64,000 nucleotides of DNA from Symsagittifera roscoffensis (GCF_963678635.1 NC_087070.1:5676539-5740538); one strand, 5' to 3'. Positions 33,163-45,567 are shown, counted from the stretch's first letter. Made by a program: numbers and translations. The notes: a model not told the origin generated them from the letters alone.

Positions 33163-33220
33163 ATAAACATTCTCCCTTGTGAGGTGTAATTTAGCCGTAA
33201 TTTTAAAGCTTTGTTAACTT

Positions 33221-36180
33221 TTTTTTGGTAAGATGCAAAATTTTATGTGATTTTTCAAAAAATATATATTCAAATTTATTCAATTTTTTTAAAATGATTT
33301 AGCGAAAAACTCGAAAACTTATAGAACAAAACTAGCTGACTAACTGCTTACAAAAAGTTTATATTGGTGAGTTTTCAAGCAACAAAAATGCAGAGGAATT
33401 TCATAAAAATTAATTTTCAACGGTGCAAGACAAAATCATTTTCTGGAAATGTTGTAGGCAGGGTTGGAATATTTGAAAGTAGGGTTTTTGAGACCAAGAA
33501 AATTTCCCATCTGGGGCTAACATCTTTCCTGGAGTAAAATTTTGGCAAGAAGAGCAGACTGATCAATTAAAGAGACATGAAAAATATTGATTTTGAGATT
33601 AATTGAAAATGCAGGTAAACAACATGAGTCATCATCATTTCTGTTTTTGGAAGTTCTAACATCATTTCTTTTTATAGGATATTTACTATGAAACATCCAG
33701 CTCTGGAAATTTATTGACCTTCTTCTTCTAAAATTACTCCACATCTCTCTACAAAAACCGTTCCTCCAGATGGCTGCTGCTATGTGTCAAGCACTTCCCA
33801 TTTTTTGTTCAGATTATTATGGAAAATTACTATTTACTTCTGTTTCGAACGAGTTTTACAAAAAATACTTAAAATCTCAAATTTGTTAAGTGCCTGCTTA
33901 CATTATTTATGTTTTTTGAAGAAATGTGAATACCGTTTTGGTTTAATAAAAACGTCTCTCAGCCTAACTCTGCAGAGTTTAGATAATTACATTATAGTAA
34001 ATCAAGAAATTAACTGTCCTGACACGTTGTTCTAACACCGATTTTGATCAAGTGTTTTTACATCATGCGGAGAAGGGTTCAATCAGCTTTTTCGAGCAGT
34101 TAAACATAACATACGAAGGAAGGAAGCCGAAAAAAGGCATAGTTTTGCAAAGAAGCGCCTCACGCGAAAAAAAATTAGTAAGCACTATCTAAGTTCTGAT
34201 CAAAAACTCGCTGCCACTTAAACTCTTGGTTCAGCGTTTCTGGACAAAATTCGAAAAGACGAAAACTCAAAATATGAATCTGTTTTGTTGAAGATAATTG
34301 AATGCTTTCATGATGAACATGGTTCTTTGGTTAGTGATTATGTAAGCTCTGCAATAAAATAATCAACACTCTTCAACGTAAGTTTTTTTTCTAGCAGTTT
34401 AAACTGATAAATCTTAAACAGCTAAGAATTGGTTCGGAAAAAATTTATTCAATTAAGACGAAGTAGTTTTAGAAAAAAAGAAACTTTGATAAATGTGTGA
34501 ACAGTGGAAAGAAGTTCTGTTTGAAATAAAAAATGACTTCGTTTGTGAAGTAATTGTCAATTTCTTTTTCCTGCACCAGACCATGTTTTCTTCTCAACAG
34601 AGAAAATTTATCCTTTTTTTCTTTTCAGCAGAGACAATTTATTCTCTCTTTCATTTCTTTCTTGTATTTTTAACACGAACTGTTTCAATTTTTCAACAAT
34701 CAAGCAGAGAAACTTCTAAGGGACTGAAACACTTCTTCGGATCTCTGCAGAAGATGTCAAATCAATCATTTCTTTAAAATTGGTCTTTTTTAATAAATGT
34801 TCACTTGTCAGCAACTGAAAACATTTTCCGATCGCAGATCCGCATTTTCATCAAAGTTTTGTTCATCCAAATCATATGAAACCAGGTTTTTTTTCCCAAA
34901 AGTGTCTTAAACATAGCTAACTCGTTTCTAAATTCTCTGGTTCTTTTACTATCGAGTTCTCTCCATTCTGAAAAAACTCTGAAAACTTGCTCACTAGGCT
35001 GGGAAATTTTCTTAAATTTGAGAATTTTCTTAGACTCAGTGATAATTTTAAACTGGATGCGTTAAATCGCTTCTTCTATGAAGATTGGTATTAACTTTTG
35101 GAATTAATTTCAGTTTCTTCTGAAAAGTTTGTTCATGTTGATGGTTGAATTGAAATGAACTCAACTGTAGGAGGTTTCAGTTAAAATCAACTAAATTCTT
35201 TTCAGTTGTATCCTATTACCAGCTAAAACCTCGAAACGTTTTTGCTTACTTTTTCTAAAAACAAACAAAACATCTGAAATGATTCAAAAAGTATTCAACG
35301 ATGAAGGCAATTTGATTAAAAAATCAAACAATTTGTGTCATTCATTTCGCTGATTTTGTTTTTTTATTAAGTTTTGTAGAATAAGATGTTTATTTGAACT
35401 GAAGCTAATTTTGAACGTTTTTCTAAGAAAAGGAAAAATTTCTTAAAATTATTCCTGTTGCTTGCAACCTTGATTGAGCATCTTTATTCAGATTTGAAAA
35501 AAAAATTAGTGAAAAAAAATTGTCAATTATTTTATCCATCTCATCACCCTGGTAGGAAAAAAAAAGTTTTCATTCTGGATTGATTGAGTTTTTATTGGAT
35601 ACTTCTGGTACTTAGACGATTCTAGAAGATAATTTGTGGGGACTTCTCATAAATTTTTAAGAGTTAATTGTAGATTCTTACCTTTTAAAGATTCTGAAGC
35701 TAATGAGTGTTGACTTAATTTTCTCTGAGGAACTTATTCTACAATTTTCTCGGGTTTAAGAAAAATAATGCGTAATGACGTCAATTTTTTAATTTTGGTT
35801 TTATTTTTTCAGACATCTTTTCAGTTCTGTTCAAAAGCTTGCATCACATCATAGTCCGGGATCAGCTAATTTGTATGTACGAGTTTGAGTTGTTAAAATT
35901 GTTGATATTTTCATTAATTTTTATCGTTTTGCGAATAGTGAGCATGTCAATTTTTCTACAATTAAAAGAACATTTGATAATGTGTAAATGAGCATCATGT
36001 CAAAGATAGTTTTTTTCCAGCTGAATCACTTTTTCACATAAAAATATTGACAATTTTTAGCACGTAAGTAAAAATCAACTCAGATTTTCTAGCATGAACC
36101 AAAACTTTGAGTTGATTCTCATGACCAGTATGAAAATTGTTTCACCCACTTTTATGCAAGGAATAAAAAAATTTTGGTTT
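33221..36180 (+). repeat. 3-kb array unit U6
   Basis: Unit lacking its first ~95 bases, which S1 replaced. Diagnostic variants are GATTAATTGAAAATGC, GGAAGTTCTAACATC and TTTGTTAAGTGCCTGC. TGACGTCA at 35776-35783. Partner of U7 at 4.67 kb. Confidence 0.85.
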
Positions 36181-36463
36181 TTTCCGAAATTTCCTGCAAA
36201 ACACAATGAATGATTTTAGTTTTTCATTTATTGGCAAAAAAGTTTAAATTTTTTTTTGTAAGATGCAAAATTTTATGTGATTTTTTAAAAAAATATATGC
36301 AAAAACCCATTTTTTTAAAAATGATTTTGCGAAAAACGCAAAAACATATAGTACAAAACTAGCTGATTAACTGCTTACAAAAATTTTAAATTGGTGAGTT
36401 TTCAAGCAACAGACATGCAAAAGAACTTCCTAAAAATTAATTTTCAACGGTGCAAGACAAACT
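36181..36463 (+). repeat. unit head fragment after U6
   Basis: The first ~280 bases of a unit (CGAAATTTCCTGC to GGTGCAAGACAAACTC), then an abrupt change to unrelated sequence (T). The same arrangement follows U7 at 40851-41132. Confidence 0.75.
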
Positions 36464-36857
36464 CTAATGATTTTTTTTACAATATGCGAAAAAAAAACAT
36501 TTCACTTCTTACAACAAGATGCAAAAACTGTTTTACTTTTTTCTATAAGATGCGAAAAGTGTTTCGCTTTTTTTCTGGAAAATGTGAAAAGTGTTTAATT
36601 TTTTTTGATGAGATGCGAAAAAATTTTTTAGTTGGCTTAACCTGTGTTCTATCTGTTTTTTTTTATCATTTGAAATTTTTGACCCTGAGCTACTCATCTA
36701 TCCTCAATGTTAGAAAAAAAATTTGAAAAAGATAAAAATTACAAAAGCTTAAATAATTGACAAGCAACAATTCATTTAAAAAAATGTTAATCAAAGAGCT
36801 GTTGAACAGCAGAAGAATTCTGGCGGTTTTCTTCAAAATACAAAAAGCAAGGCTGGT
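36464..36857. repeat. T segment with a 32-bp minisatellite
   Basis: Five copies of a motif beginning (A)GATGCGAAAAGTGTTT, with ATG at 36484, 36519, 36550, 36582 and 36613 (spacings 35, 31, 32, 31), then AT-rich sequence up to the S2 boundary. A 111-codon frame crosses it, but its KMRK/CEKC pattern comes from the repeat itself. Confidence 0.65.
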
Positions 36858-37885
36858 CGAAGTTCAATTACTGGTGTATGTTGTGGTGGGAGTTTCGAGC
36901 CATTTTTCAGAAAACTCCTCATCTTCGTCTATTGAGATGAGGTTTTCGGCTGATCCTATCTCCTTCTCCCAAGATGGAGGAACTCGTTGACTTTTTGAGC
37001 CACATATGTTGAGTCAGGAATCTGTGGGCAGTTCATTTCAACATGCTCAGACTCTTACTTCATCATTTGCATTGATCAAAGTTGGTGCTCTATGATGGAT
37101 ACTTGCAATATATGATGTTCGTTGAAATCCTTTCGCATTTCATCCACCATGTGCCAGACTTGGATTCGGATGTCCATTCGTAGACAAAAATTTTGGGTTT
37201 CTTGCACTTGGGTGTGTAGTCATATCTAGTCAGAATAAAATTATCTGTGGGAGAGTTTTTCCATTTTGTCGTTTCCAATGACAACAAATGATCATTTATG
37301 TTTTTATTGTTGGCTGTCGTATCCAATCAGAAAAAATACCTTTTAAGGAATTAAATCTTCCAAATAAACAAACGTATACATAAAAGAAACGACAAAAACA
37401 ACCGACTACAGGTTGTTTGCTGCAAAAAAAAAGATATAAGAAAATAAGAAGTTTTGCCAATATGAAAAAAAAGAAAAAAAATCATTACAACAACCTTTCT
37501 CTAAGATTTTTTGGTCCACTTTTATATAACCAATTTTATTTTCAATGAGAAGTTGCTGATTTTAGAGTAGATAATCAAGCTTTTGATTTTGATGTATGAT
37601 TGAGAGGATAGCTGAAAGTTGATGAATATTTCAAAGGAACTCACTGAAAATTTATGCCAAATCTGATCACACAAGATTATGAAATTTGGAGTTTTTTTTT
37701 AAAAAATGAGGGAACATAGATTTTTGCTGGAGCGTTTGGGAACTTTGGGAATTGGGTAGGAGATAAAAAGAGACTTCGATATATTATCATTCGACTTTCG
37801 ATTAACTCCATATTATCGAGAATAAACATATAAACATTCTCCCTTGTGAGGTGTAATTTAGCCGTAATTTTAAAGCTTTGTTAAC
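36858..37885 (-). repeat. S segment, copy S2
   Basis: Same ends and minus-strand frames as S1. The 78-codon frame (37090-37326) is intact with one Glu-to-Asp change. The 102-codon frame is frameshifted. Confidence 0.75.
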
Positions 37886-40850
37886 TTTTTTTTGGTAAGA
37901 TGCAAAATTTTATGTGATTTTTCAAAAAATATATATTCAAATTTATTCAATTTTTTTAAAATGATTTAGCGAAAAACTCGAAAACTTATAGAACAAAACT
38001 AGCTGACTAACTGCTTACAAAAAGTTTATATTGGTGAGTTTTCAAGCAACAAAAATGCAGAGGAATTTCATAAAAATTAATTTTCAACGGTGCAAGACAA
38101 AATCATTTTCTGGAAATGTTGTAGGCAGGGTTGGAATATTTGAAAGTAGGGTTTTTGAGACCAAGAAAATTTCCCATCTGGGGCTAACATCTTTCCTGGA
38201 GTAAAATTTTGGCAAGAAGAGCAGACTGATCAATTAAAGAGACATGAAAAATATTGATTTTGAGATTAATTGAAAATGCAGGTAAACAACATGAGTCATC
38301 ATCATTTCTGTTTTTGGAAGTTCTAACATCATTTCTTTTTATAGGATATTTTCTATGAAACATCCAGCTCTGGAAATTTATTGACCTTCTTCTTCTAAAA
38401 TTACTCCACATCTCTCTACAAAAACCGTTCCTCCAGATGGCTGCTGCTATGTGTCAAGCACTTCCCATTTTTTGTTCAGATTATTATGGAAAATTACTAT
38501 TTACTTCTGTTTCGAACGAGTTTTACAAAAAATACTTAAAATCTCAAATTTGTTAAGTGCCTGCTTACATTATTTATGTTTTTTGAAGAAATGTGAATAC
38601 CGTTTTGGTTTAATAAAAACGTCTCTCAGCCTAACTCTGCAGAGTTTAGATAATTACATTATAGTAAATCAAGAAATTAACTGTCCTGACACGTTGTTCT
38701 AACACCGATTTTGATCAAGTGTTTTTACATCATGCGGAGAAGGGTTCAATCAGCCTTTTCGAGCAGTTAAACATAACATAAGAAGGAAGGAAGCCGAAAA
38801 AAGGCATAGTTTTGCAAAGAAGCGCCTCACGCGAAAAAAAATTAGTAAGCACTATCTAAGTTCTGATCAAAAACTCGCTGCCACTTAAACTCTTGGTTCA
38901 GCGTTTCTGGACAAAATTCGAAAAGACGAAAACTCAAAATATGAATCTGTTTTGTTGAAGATAATTGAATGCTTTCATGATGAACATGGTTCTTTGGTTA
39001 GTGATTATGTAAGCTCTGCAATAAAATAATCAACACTCTTCAACGTAAGTTTTTCTTCTAGCAGTTTAAACTGATAAATCTTAAACAGCTAAGAATTGGT
39101 TCGGAAAAAATTTATTCAATTAAGACGAAGTAGTTTTAGAAAAAAAGAAACTTTGATAAATGTGTGAACAGTCGAAAGAAGTTCTGTTTGAAATAAAAAA
39201 TGACTTCGTTTGTGAAGTAATTGTCAATTTCTTTTTCCTGCACCAGACCATGTTTTCTTCTCAACAGAGAAAATTTATCCTTTTTTTCTTTTCAGCAGAG
39301 ACAATTTATTCTCTCTTTCATTTCTTTCTTGTATTTTTAACACGAACTGTTTCAATTTTTCAACAATCAAGCAGAGAAACTTCTAAGGGACTGAAACACT
39401 TCTTCGGATCTCTGCAGAAGATGTCAAAATCAATCATTTCTTTAAAATTGGTCTTTTTTAATAAATGTTCACTTGTCAGCAACTGAAAACTTTTTCCGAT
39501 CGCAGATCCGCATTTTCATCAAAGTTTTGTTCATCCAAATCATATGAAACCAGGTTTTTTTTCCCAAAAGTGTCTTAAACATAGCTAACTCGTTTCTAAA
39601 TTCTCTGGTTCTTTTACTATCGATTTCTCTCCATTCTGAAAAAACTCTGAAAACTTGCTCACTAGACTGGGAAATTTTCTTAAATTTGAGAATTTTCTTA
39701 GACTCAGTGATAATTTTAAACTGGATGCGTTAAATCGCTTCTTCTATGAAGATTGGTATTAACTTTTGGAATTAATTTCAGTTTCTTCTGAAAAGTTTGT
39801 TCATGTTGATGGTTGAATTGAAATGAACTCAACTGTAGGAGGTTTCAGTTAAAATCAACTAAATTCTTTTCAGTTGTATCCTATTACCAGCTAAAACCTC
39901 GAAACGTTTTTGCTTACCTTTTCTAAAAACAAACAAAACATCTGAAATGATTCAAAAATTATTCAACGATGCAGGCAATTTGATTAAAAAATCAAACAAT
40001 TTGTGTCATTCATTTCGCTGATTTTGTTTTTTTATTAAGTTTTGTAGAATAAGATGTTTATTTGAACTGAAGCTAATTTTGAACGTTTTTCTAAGAAAAA
40101 GGAAAAACTTCTTAAAATTATTCCTGTTGCTCGTAACCTTGATTGAGCATCTTTATTCAGATTTGAAAAAAAAATTAGTGAAAAAAAATTGTCAATTATT
40201 TTATCCATCTCATCACCCTGGTAGGAAAAAAAGTTTTCATTCTGGATTGATTGAGTTTTTATTGGATACTTCTGGTACTTAGACGATTCTAGAAGATAAT
40301 TTGTGGGGACTTCTCATAAATTTTTAAGAGTTAATTGTAGATTCTTACCTTTTAAAGATTCTGGAAGCTAATGATTGTTGACTTAATTTTCTCTGAGGAA
40401 CTTATTCTACAATTTTCTCGGGTTTAAGAAAAATAATGCGTAATGACGTCAATTTTTTTATTTTGGTTTTATTTTTTCAGACATCTTTTCAGTTCTGTTC
40501 AAAAGCTTGCATCACATCATAGTCCGGGATCAGCTAATTTGTATGTACGAGTTTGATTTGTTAAAATTGTTGATATTTTCATTAATTTTTATCGTTTTGC
40601 GAATAGTGAGCATGTCAATTTTTCTACAATTAAAAGAACATTTGATAATGTGTAAATGAGCATCATGTCAAAGATAGTTTTTTTCCAGCTGAATCACTTT
40701 TTCACATAAAAATATTGACAATTTTTAGCACGTATGTAAAAATCAACTCAGATTTTCTAGCATGAACCAAAACTTTGAGTTGATTCTCATGACCAGTATG
40801 AAAATTGTTTCACCCACTTTTATGCAAGGAATAAAAAATTTTTGGTTTTT
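37886..40850 (+). repeat. 3-kb array unit U7
   Basis: About 99% identical to U6 by eye. U6 with its head, T and S2 forms a 4.67-kb higher-order repeat with U7, its head, T and S3. TGACGTCA at 40444-40451. Confidence 0.85.
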
Positions 40851-41481
40851 TCCGAAATTTCCTGCAAAACACAATGAATGATTTTAGTTTTTCATTTATT
40901 GGCAAAAAAGTTTAAATTTTTTTTTGTAAGATGCAAAATTTTATGTGATTTTTTAAAAAAATATATGCAAAAACCCATTTTTTTAAAAATGATTTTGCGA
41001 AAAACTCAAAAACATATAGTACAAAACTAGCTGATTAACTGCTTACAAAAATTTTAAATTGGTGAGTTTTCAAGCAACAGACATGCAAAAGAACTTCCTA
41101 AAAATTAATTTTCAACGGTGCAAGACAAACTCTAATGATTTTTTTTACAATATGCGAAAAAAAACATTTCACTTCTTACAACAAGATGCAAAAACTGTTT
41201 TACTTTTTTCTATAAGATGCGAAAAGTGTTTCGCTTTTTTTCTGGAAAATGTGAAAAGTGTTTAATTTTTTTTGATGAGATGCGAAAAATTTTTTTAGTT
41301 GGCTTAACCTGTGTTCTATCTGTTTTTTTTTATCATTTGAATTTTTTGACCCTGAGCTACTCATCTATCCTCAATGTTAGAAAAAAAATTTGAAAAAGAT
41401 AAAAATTACAAAAGCTTAAATAATTGACAAGCAACAATTCATTAAAAAAATTGTTAATCAAAGAGCTGTTGAACAGCTGGT
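40851..41481. repeat. unit head fragment plus second T segment
   Basis: Head to 41132, then T with the same minisatellite (about 41150-41310). Relative to the first T, 45 bases are missing just before the S boundary (GAACAGC...GGCTGGTCGAAG collapsed to GAACAGCTGGTCGAAG), a deletion at a two-base GC match. Confidence 0.65.
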
Positions 41482-42486
41482 CGAAGTTCAATTACTGGTG
41501 TATGTTGTGGTGGGAGTTCCGAGCCATTTTTCAGAAAACTCCTCATCTTCGTCTATTGAGATGAGGTTTTCGGCTGATCCTATCTCCTTCTCCCAAGATG
41601 GAGGAACTCGTTGACTTTTTGAGCCACATATGTTGAGTCAGGAATCTGTGGGCAGTTCATTTCAACATGCTCAGACTCTTCCTTCATCATTTGCATTGAT
41701 CAAAGTTGGTGCTCTATGATGGATACTTGCAATATATGATGTTCGTTGAAATCCTTTTGCATTTCATCCACCATGTGCCAGACTTGGATTCGGATGTCCA
41801 TTCGTAGACAAAAATTTTGGGTTTCTTGCACTTGGGTGTGTAGTCATATCTAGTCAGAATAAAATTCTCTGTGGGAGAGTTTTTCCATTTTGTCGTTTCC
41901 AATGACAACAAATGATCATTTATGTTTTTATTGTTGGCTGTCGTATCCAATCAGAAAAAATACCTTTTAAGGAATTAAATCTTCCAAATAAACAAACGTA
42001 TACATAAAAGAAACGACAAAAACAACCGACTACAGGTTGTTTGCTGCAAAAAATAAGATATAAGAAGAAAATAAGAAATTTTGCCAATATGAAAAAAAAG
42101 AAAAAAAATCATTACAACAACCTTTCTCTAAGATTTTTTGGTCCACTTTTATATAACCAATTTTATTTTCAATGAGAAGTTGCTGATTTTAGAGTAGATA
42201 ATCAAGCTTTTGATTTTGATGTATGATTGAGAGGATAGCTGAAAGTTGATGAATATTTCAAAGGAACTCACTGAAAATTTATGCCAAATCTGATCACACA
42301 AGATTATGAAATTTGGAGTTTTTTTTTTGCTGGAGCGTTTGGGAACTTTGGGAATTGGGTAGGAGATAAAAAGAGACTTCGATATATTATCATTCGACTT
42401 TCGGTTAACTCCATATTATCGAGAATAAACATATAAACATTCTCCCTTGTGAGGTGTAATTTAGCCGTAATTTTAAAGCTTTGTTA
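41482..42486 (-). repeat. S segment, copy S3
   Basis: Same left boundary as S1 and S2. It ends at GCTTTGTTA, where single-copy sequence starts, so this is the right edge of the array in block A. The FLYWCH-like frame (41714-41950) has one Glu-to-Lys change. About 20 bases are lost near 42,320. Confidence 0.75.
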
Positions 42487-43090
42487 CTCAACAATTTCCT
42501 AAAAGTAAATTGTTTGATCGGGTATTTTCTATAAAGACGCTTTTACTTAGCCGGATAACTCTGTTTTGTACAAACTAAACATCCAAAAAATTATCAAAAA
42601 GGTATAAATCAATGTCTAATTCATCAAAAAGAAAATCAATTGGAACATTTTTTTCTTGTAAATTAACACGAGAAAATTCAAATTTTGATAGAAAGCTTCT
42701 AAACATTTATTACAATTTTTAAAAAAGCATAATCAGTTTACACTTAGAAAAAGCGAGAAAGCTGAGAAATTTTTGGAAAACATCCATGACAAGTAAAGCT
42801 CGATTCTGATTGGTTGATATCAGAATTTTTGAAAAAATCCACGAGAAGTAAAGGTCGATTCTGATCAAACGATTTCTGGTTGAATGACTGTTATTTCAGC
42901 TACACCAAACAGTTTGAAGCCAATCCGATTTTGTTTCACGTTATAAAAAATTTGGTCAATAACTTTGCATAACTGTTGTTATATATTTTTGTTCATTTCT
43001 TGAGTCTTTCGAAAACTAGTGTAAGTCTCCTACTAAACTTCGGGAACTATCTAAATTACTTATTTGTTCTCAAAATCTCCCATTACAAAC
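42487..43090. other. single-copy spacer with a short direct repeat
   Basis: No gene was seen. About 55 bases (CATGACAAGTAAAGCTCGATTCTGAT) at 42783 recur imperfectly at 42838 (CACGAGAAGTAAAGGTCGATTCTGAT). Confidence 0.4.
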
Positions 43091-43094
43091 TAAG

Positions 43095-43343
43095 ATGTCG
43101 TCGCTGAGTCGATACGAAAGAGCATAATCACTTGAGTGTGGTAGTTTTTACACACGTCAAATCGCATCAAAACATCGTAAAACCTGTTGAGTATTGAAGC
43201 GTCCAAGTTGTGATTTCCATACTTATAGCAGCCAGGAAGTGAACAGTCATGTCAAGAAAAAGCATTGTTCTTTTCAACATCGTATTCTACTTTATGATGG
43301 AAAGTACACTCATCAGTCTCCAAACACAATCCTTGAAAAGTAA
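43095..43343 (+). pseudogene. C2H2 zinc-finger gene remnant
   Basis: The plus frame from ATG 43095 meets TAA at 43125, continues, and meets TGA at 43188. Two finger-like units remain. The first reads ECGSFYTRQIASKHRKTC (Cys, 11 residues, His, then Cys after three). The second reads RPSCDFHTYSSQEVNSHVKK and then KHC, with exact C-x12-H-x4-H spacing. The first Cys of finger 2 is Arg, coded CGT, one base from TGT. C2H2 fingers bind nucleic acids. With two stops and missing ligands this is probably a dead gene. The frame ends at TAA 43341. Confidence 0.45.
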
Positions 43344-43475
43344 AAACTAAAAAAATATGTTTTATTCGAAACATAGTAATTACAGGAGAAATTAATATAA
43401 CTAACTGTTTTACTAAAAAGTTTTAGCTTCGAAAAATCTTGAAGTCTATATAATTTAGTTCGGACTGAAATATTC

Positions 43476-43900
43476 TAGAAAAGCTATAAAAATTTGCAAG
43501 GCTCTTCTTAATCATTAACTTATGTTTTTGTTCAAAGGTTCTGATTGATGATAAAACCAAATCGAGCGATAATGGGATTCAAACAAAGGTAAAACTCTCC
43601 TGGAAATCGGTCCAAAAATCTTCAACCTACAGTGAGAACTGCAACGATTACAGGCTTACGGGCGTTTTGTTGTCTTAAATTATAGTAAAAAGTACACATT
43701 ATTCTCTAATAAATGAATGCGTATTTGCTGAAAAGTAGTAACAAAAGTAGTGGATAACTATAAAAGATCGACTAAATCAATCGTTTTGCCTAGATATCAT
43801 TTTATCAACTTCCTAGCTTAGAAGATTTGGATGAGTTCATGGCCTACTGCGTTTTCAAGCAGATAAGTAAGGGCTTAGGTATCAAAAAACATAATTTTTT
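43476..43900 (+). pseudogene. further protein-like segments downstream of the zinc fingers
   Basis: One segment reads VLIDDKTKSSDNGIQTKVKL and then WKSVQKSS to a TAA at 43674. Another, about 43796-43863, reads FYQLPSLEDLDEFMAYCVFK, followed by a GTAAGG donor-like site. On the same strand as the fingers, and could be later exons of the same gene. No family was recognised. Confidence 0.3.
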
Positions 43901-44720
43901 TTACTGTTTTTATTGACTGACAGAGAAAAGATAAAAATTTGGTTAATTTTGTTAGAACTTGAACCTTCCAGATAATAATATACATCAGTCTGTATTGGAA
44001 TTTCACTTCAAAAAATTTTGAGGTTAAATAGGTTATCTAGACATATTTTTTTATCTGAAAATTATAGACAAACGGGTTTTTGGTGCCAATTTTGCTTTGG
44101 AGTTTTAAACGATTGTTGAAATAATATAGTTTTCCGAATTAAACTTTGCTCAAAAAGGACTCAGTCTGAAAATTGTGGCTCAAGCAGAAACCAAAAAAAA
44201 CTCACTTTGAAAATTTGTGAGAAAACAAAGTAGAAATTCAAGTTAATTCTCTAAAAATTTTGAGATCATTTTCTTCAATTTACGTTATAAGTAACATATT
44301 AAGAAAACACCGAGCATCAAGTAGTTCATTATACGTAATTATGTGTAACTCATTAAATTTTTTGTTATTAGTTGATGTATTAAAAAAACTTACATAAAAT
44401 TTCAACTGTTTTAAGGATAATTTTTTTCAAAGAAAATAACTCCGAGACAAAATTTTTGGTTAATTGATACATTTTTCCACTAAAGTGTTTTTTATTTACT
44501 TGGTTGAAATCGAGCAAAACTGTTCTTATGAAAGATGAAAGATGAATCTTAAATCAAAAAACTGCTATCAAGATCTACATATATTTAATTTTGTTTGAAA
44601 ATCTATATAATAGAATATGTTTAGAGAAAGTAGTAAGGGTTTTGCTGGAGTTTTTGAGCATCATTGAGCAAAATGACTGTCTTAGCAGAAATAATTATAT
44701 AATCTGTCAATGAATATTAT
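43901..44720. other. AT-rich spacer before block B
   Basis: No reading frame, hairpin or repeat of note was seen. Confidence 0.35.
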
Positions 44721-45239
44721 TTTAATTATGAAGCAATTCAAAGAGAAACTTTGTTGTTTCGTGTTTTTGATCTGGTTTGCCTCAGTTTTATTTCAATTGG
44801 AAGAATTGGAGTAACCATAGAAACATGCTGAATCAAACTTGCCTGAGAATCAAAATAAAAAATTGTTTATTTGATGCTCCTTTTCTGAGTTAAATTTCAT
44901 GAACCGTTCTTTTTGAAGATTTAAGCAAAAGCAGAAAGTCAAAAGTAGGTTTCATTGCGAATTTCTTTTTGCAATTCAGGTTTGAAGTTCCCAAGAAAGG
45001 TCTGCATAAAAAGCAGATAATATCCAGTAGACTTGTTCATATTCCCTTCACCTAAAAATTCAATTTCCATTTTGTGTTTATGTATTCTTTTTTGAAGGCT
45101 TCAAATGGTTCCAATTCTCTCACACTTAACCAGTTTCGAGAAACTTTGAACTAAAATCAACACTAAAAAGTGAATGTTTTGCAAATAATTGATTGTTATT
45201 GGTAAAAAATATATATTTTTTGCTGACTAGATTCAAAGT

Positions 45240-45567
45240 AGTAATTTAATTGGAGAATTGTTATCTGCTAAAGGTCAAATTGCACAAATTACAAAATAAT
45301 AATCAAACATTTGAGGTTTACCAACAATTTTGACTCTACCAGCAAATTGTTTGTTCAGTTGTGATCAGGATGATTGATGTATTCATGAAAAATATTGATA
45401 CATTATGTTGTAGAAGCAAACGAGAGAATATCAACAATTATGAAGAAGTCATGAGTTTTGTCAAACAGTGGATGTATTTTTTGAAAATTGTCTCCAAATT
45501 TTCCTCTAACATTTCTTTTTTTTTTGGATACCACGATAATTGTGGTAAACACTTGGAAACATTTTAA
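45240..45567 (+). pseudogene. coding remnant in the block B arm
   Basis: Partner of 15144-15475. The second half (45361-45567) is open for 68 codons: MIDVFMKNIDTLC, then NNYEEVMSFVKQW, KIVSKFSSN and YHDNCGKHLETF. The first half has a stop where block A is open. Complementary damage in the two copies suggests a once-intact exon of more than 100 codons. Family unknown. Confidence 0.35.

Larger units (their letters stand above)
32187..33220 (-). repeat. S segment, copy S1 (replaces 33 bp of a unit head)
   Basis: Begins CGAAGTTCAATTACTGG 62 bases into the head of the unit after U5 and ends near AAAGCTTTGTTAAC, where U6 resumes. Block B has no S at the equivalent place (62,070-62,165). S1, S2 and S3 are about 99% identical. 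No terminal repeats or target-site duplications were seen. The minus strand carries the frames described below. Confidence 0.75.
14620..44720. repeat. 30-kb block A (first copy of a direct tandem duplication)
   Basis: Matches block B beginning near 44,720 at an offset of about 30.1 kb in the arm and 29.95 kb in the core. Order: diverged arm (14,620-16,465), near-identical core (16,465-19,047), array of 3-kb units, S segments and a unique spacer. Block B follows without an inversion. Confidence 0.85.

Noticed and set aside
36391-36726. 111-codon frame with KMRK and CEKC repeats
   Set aside because: Its repeat pattern is the translation of the 32-bp minisatellite, and the block partner at 41059 is frameshifted.
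36757-36990. Plus-strand frame with SSSSS and QDGGTR at the start of S2
   Set aside because: It spans the T/S boundary and is stopped by TGA. The opposite strand reads an equally good acidic stretch, so no call is made for either.
19048-42486. Regular repeats considered as a CRISPR array or centromeric satellite
   Set aside because: Units are 3 kb and complex, with no short repeat/spacer pattern. Centromere identity cannot be judged from sequence.
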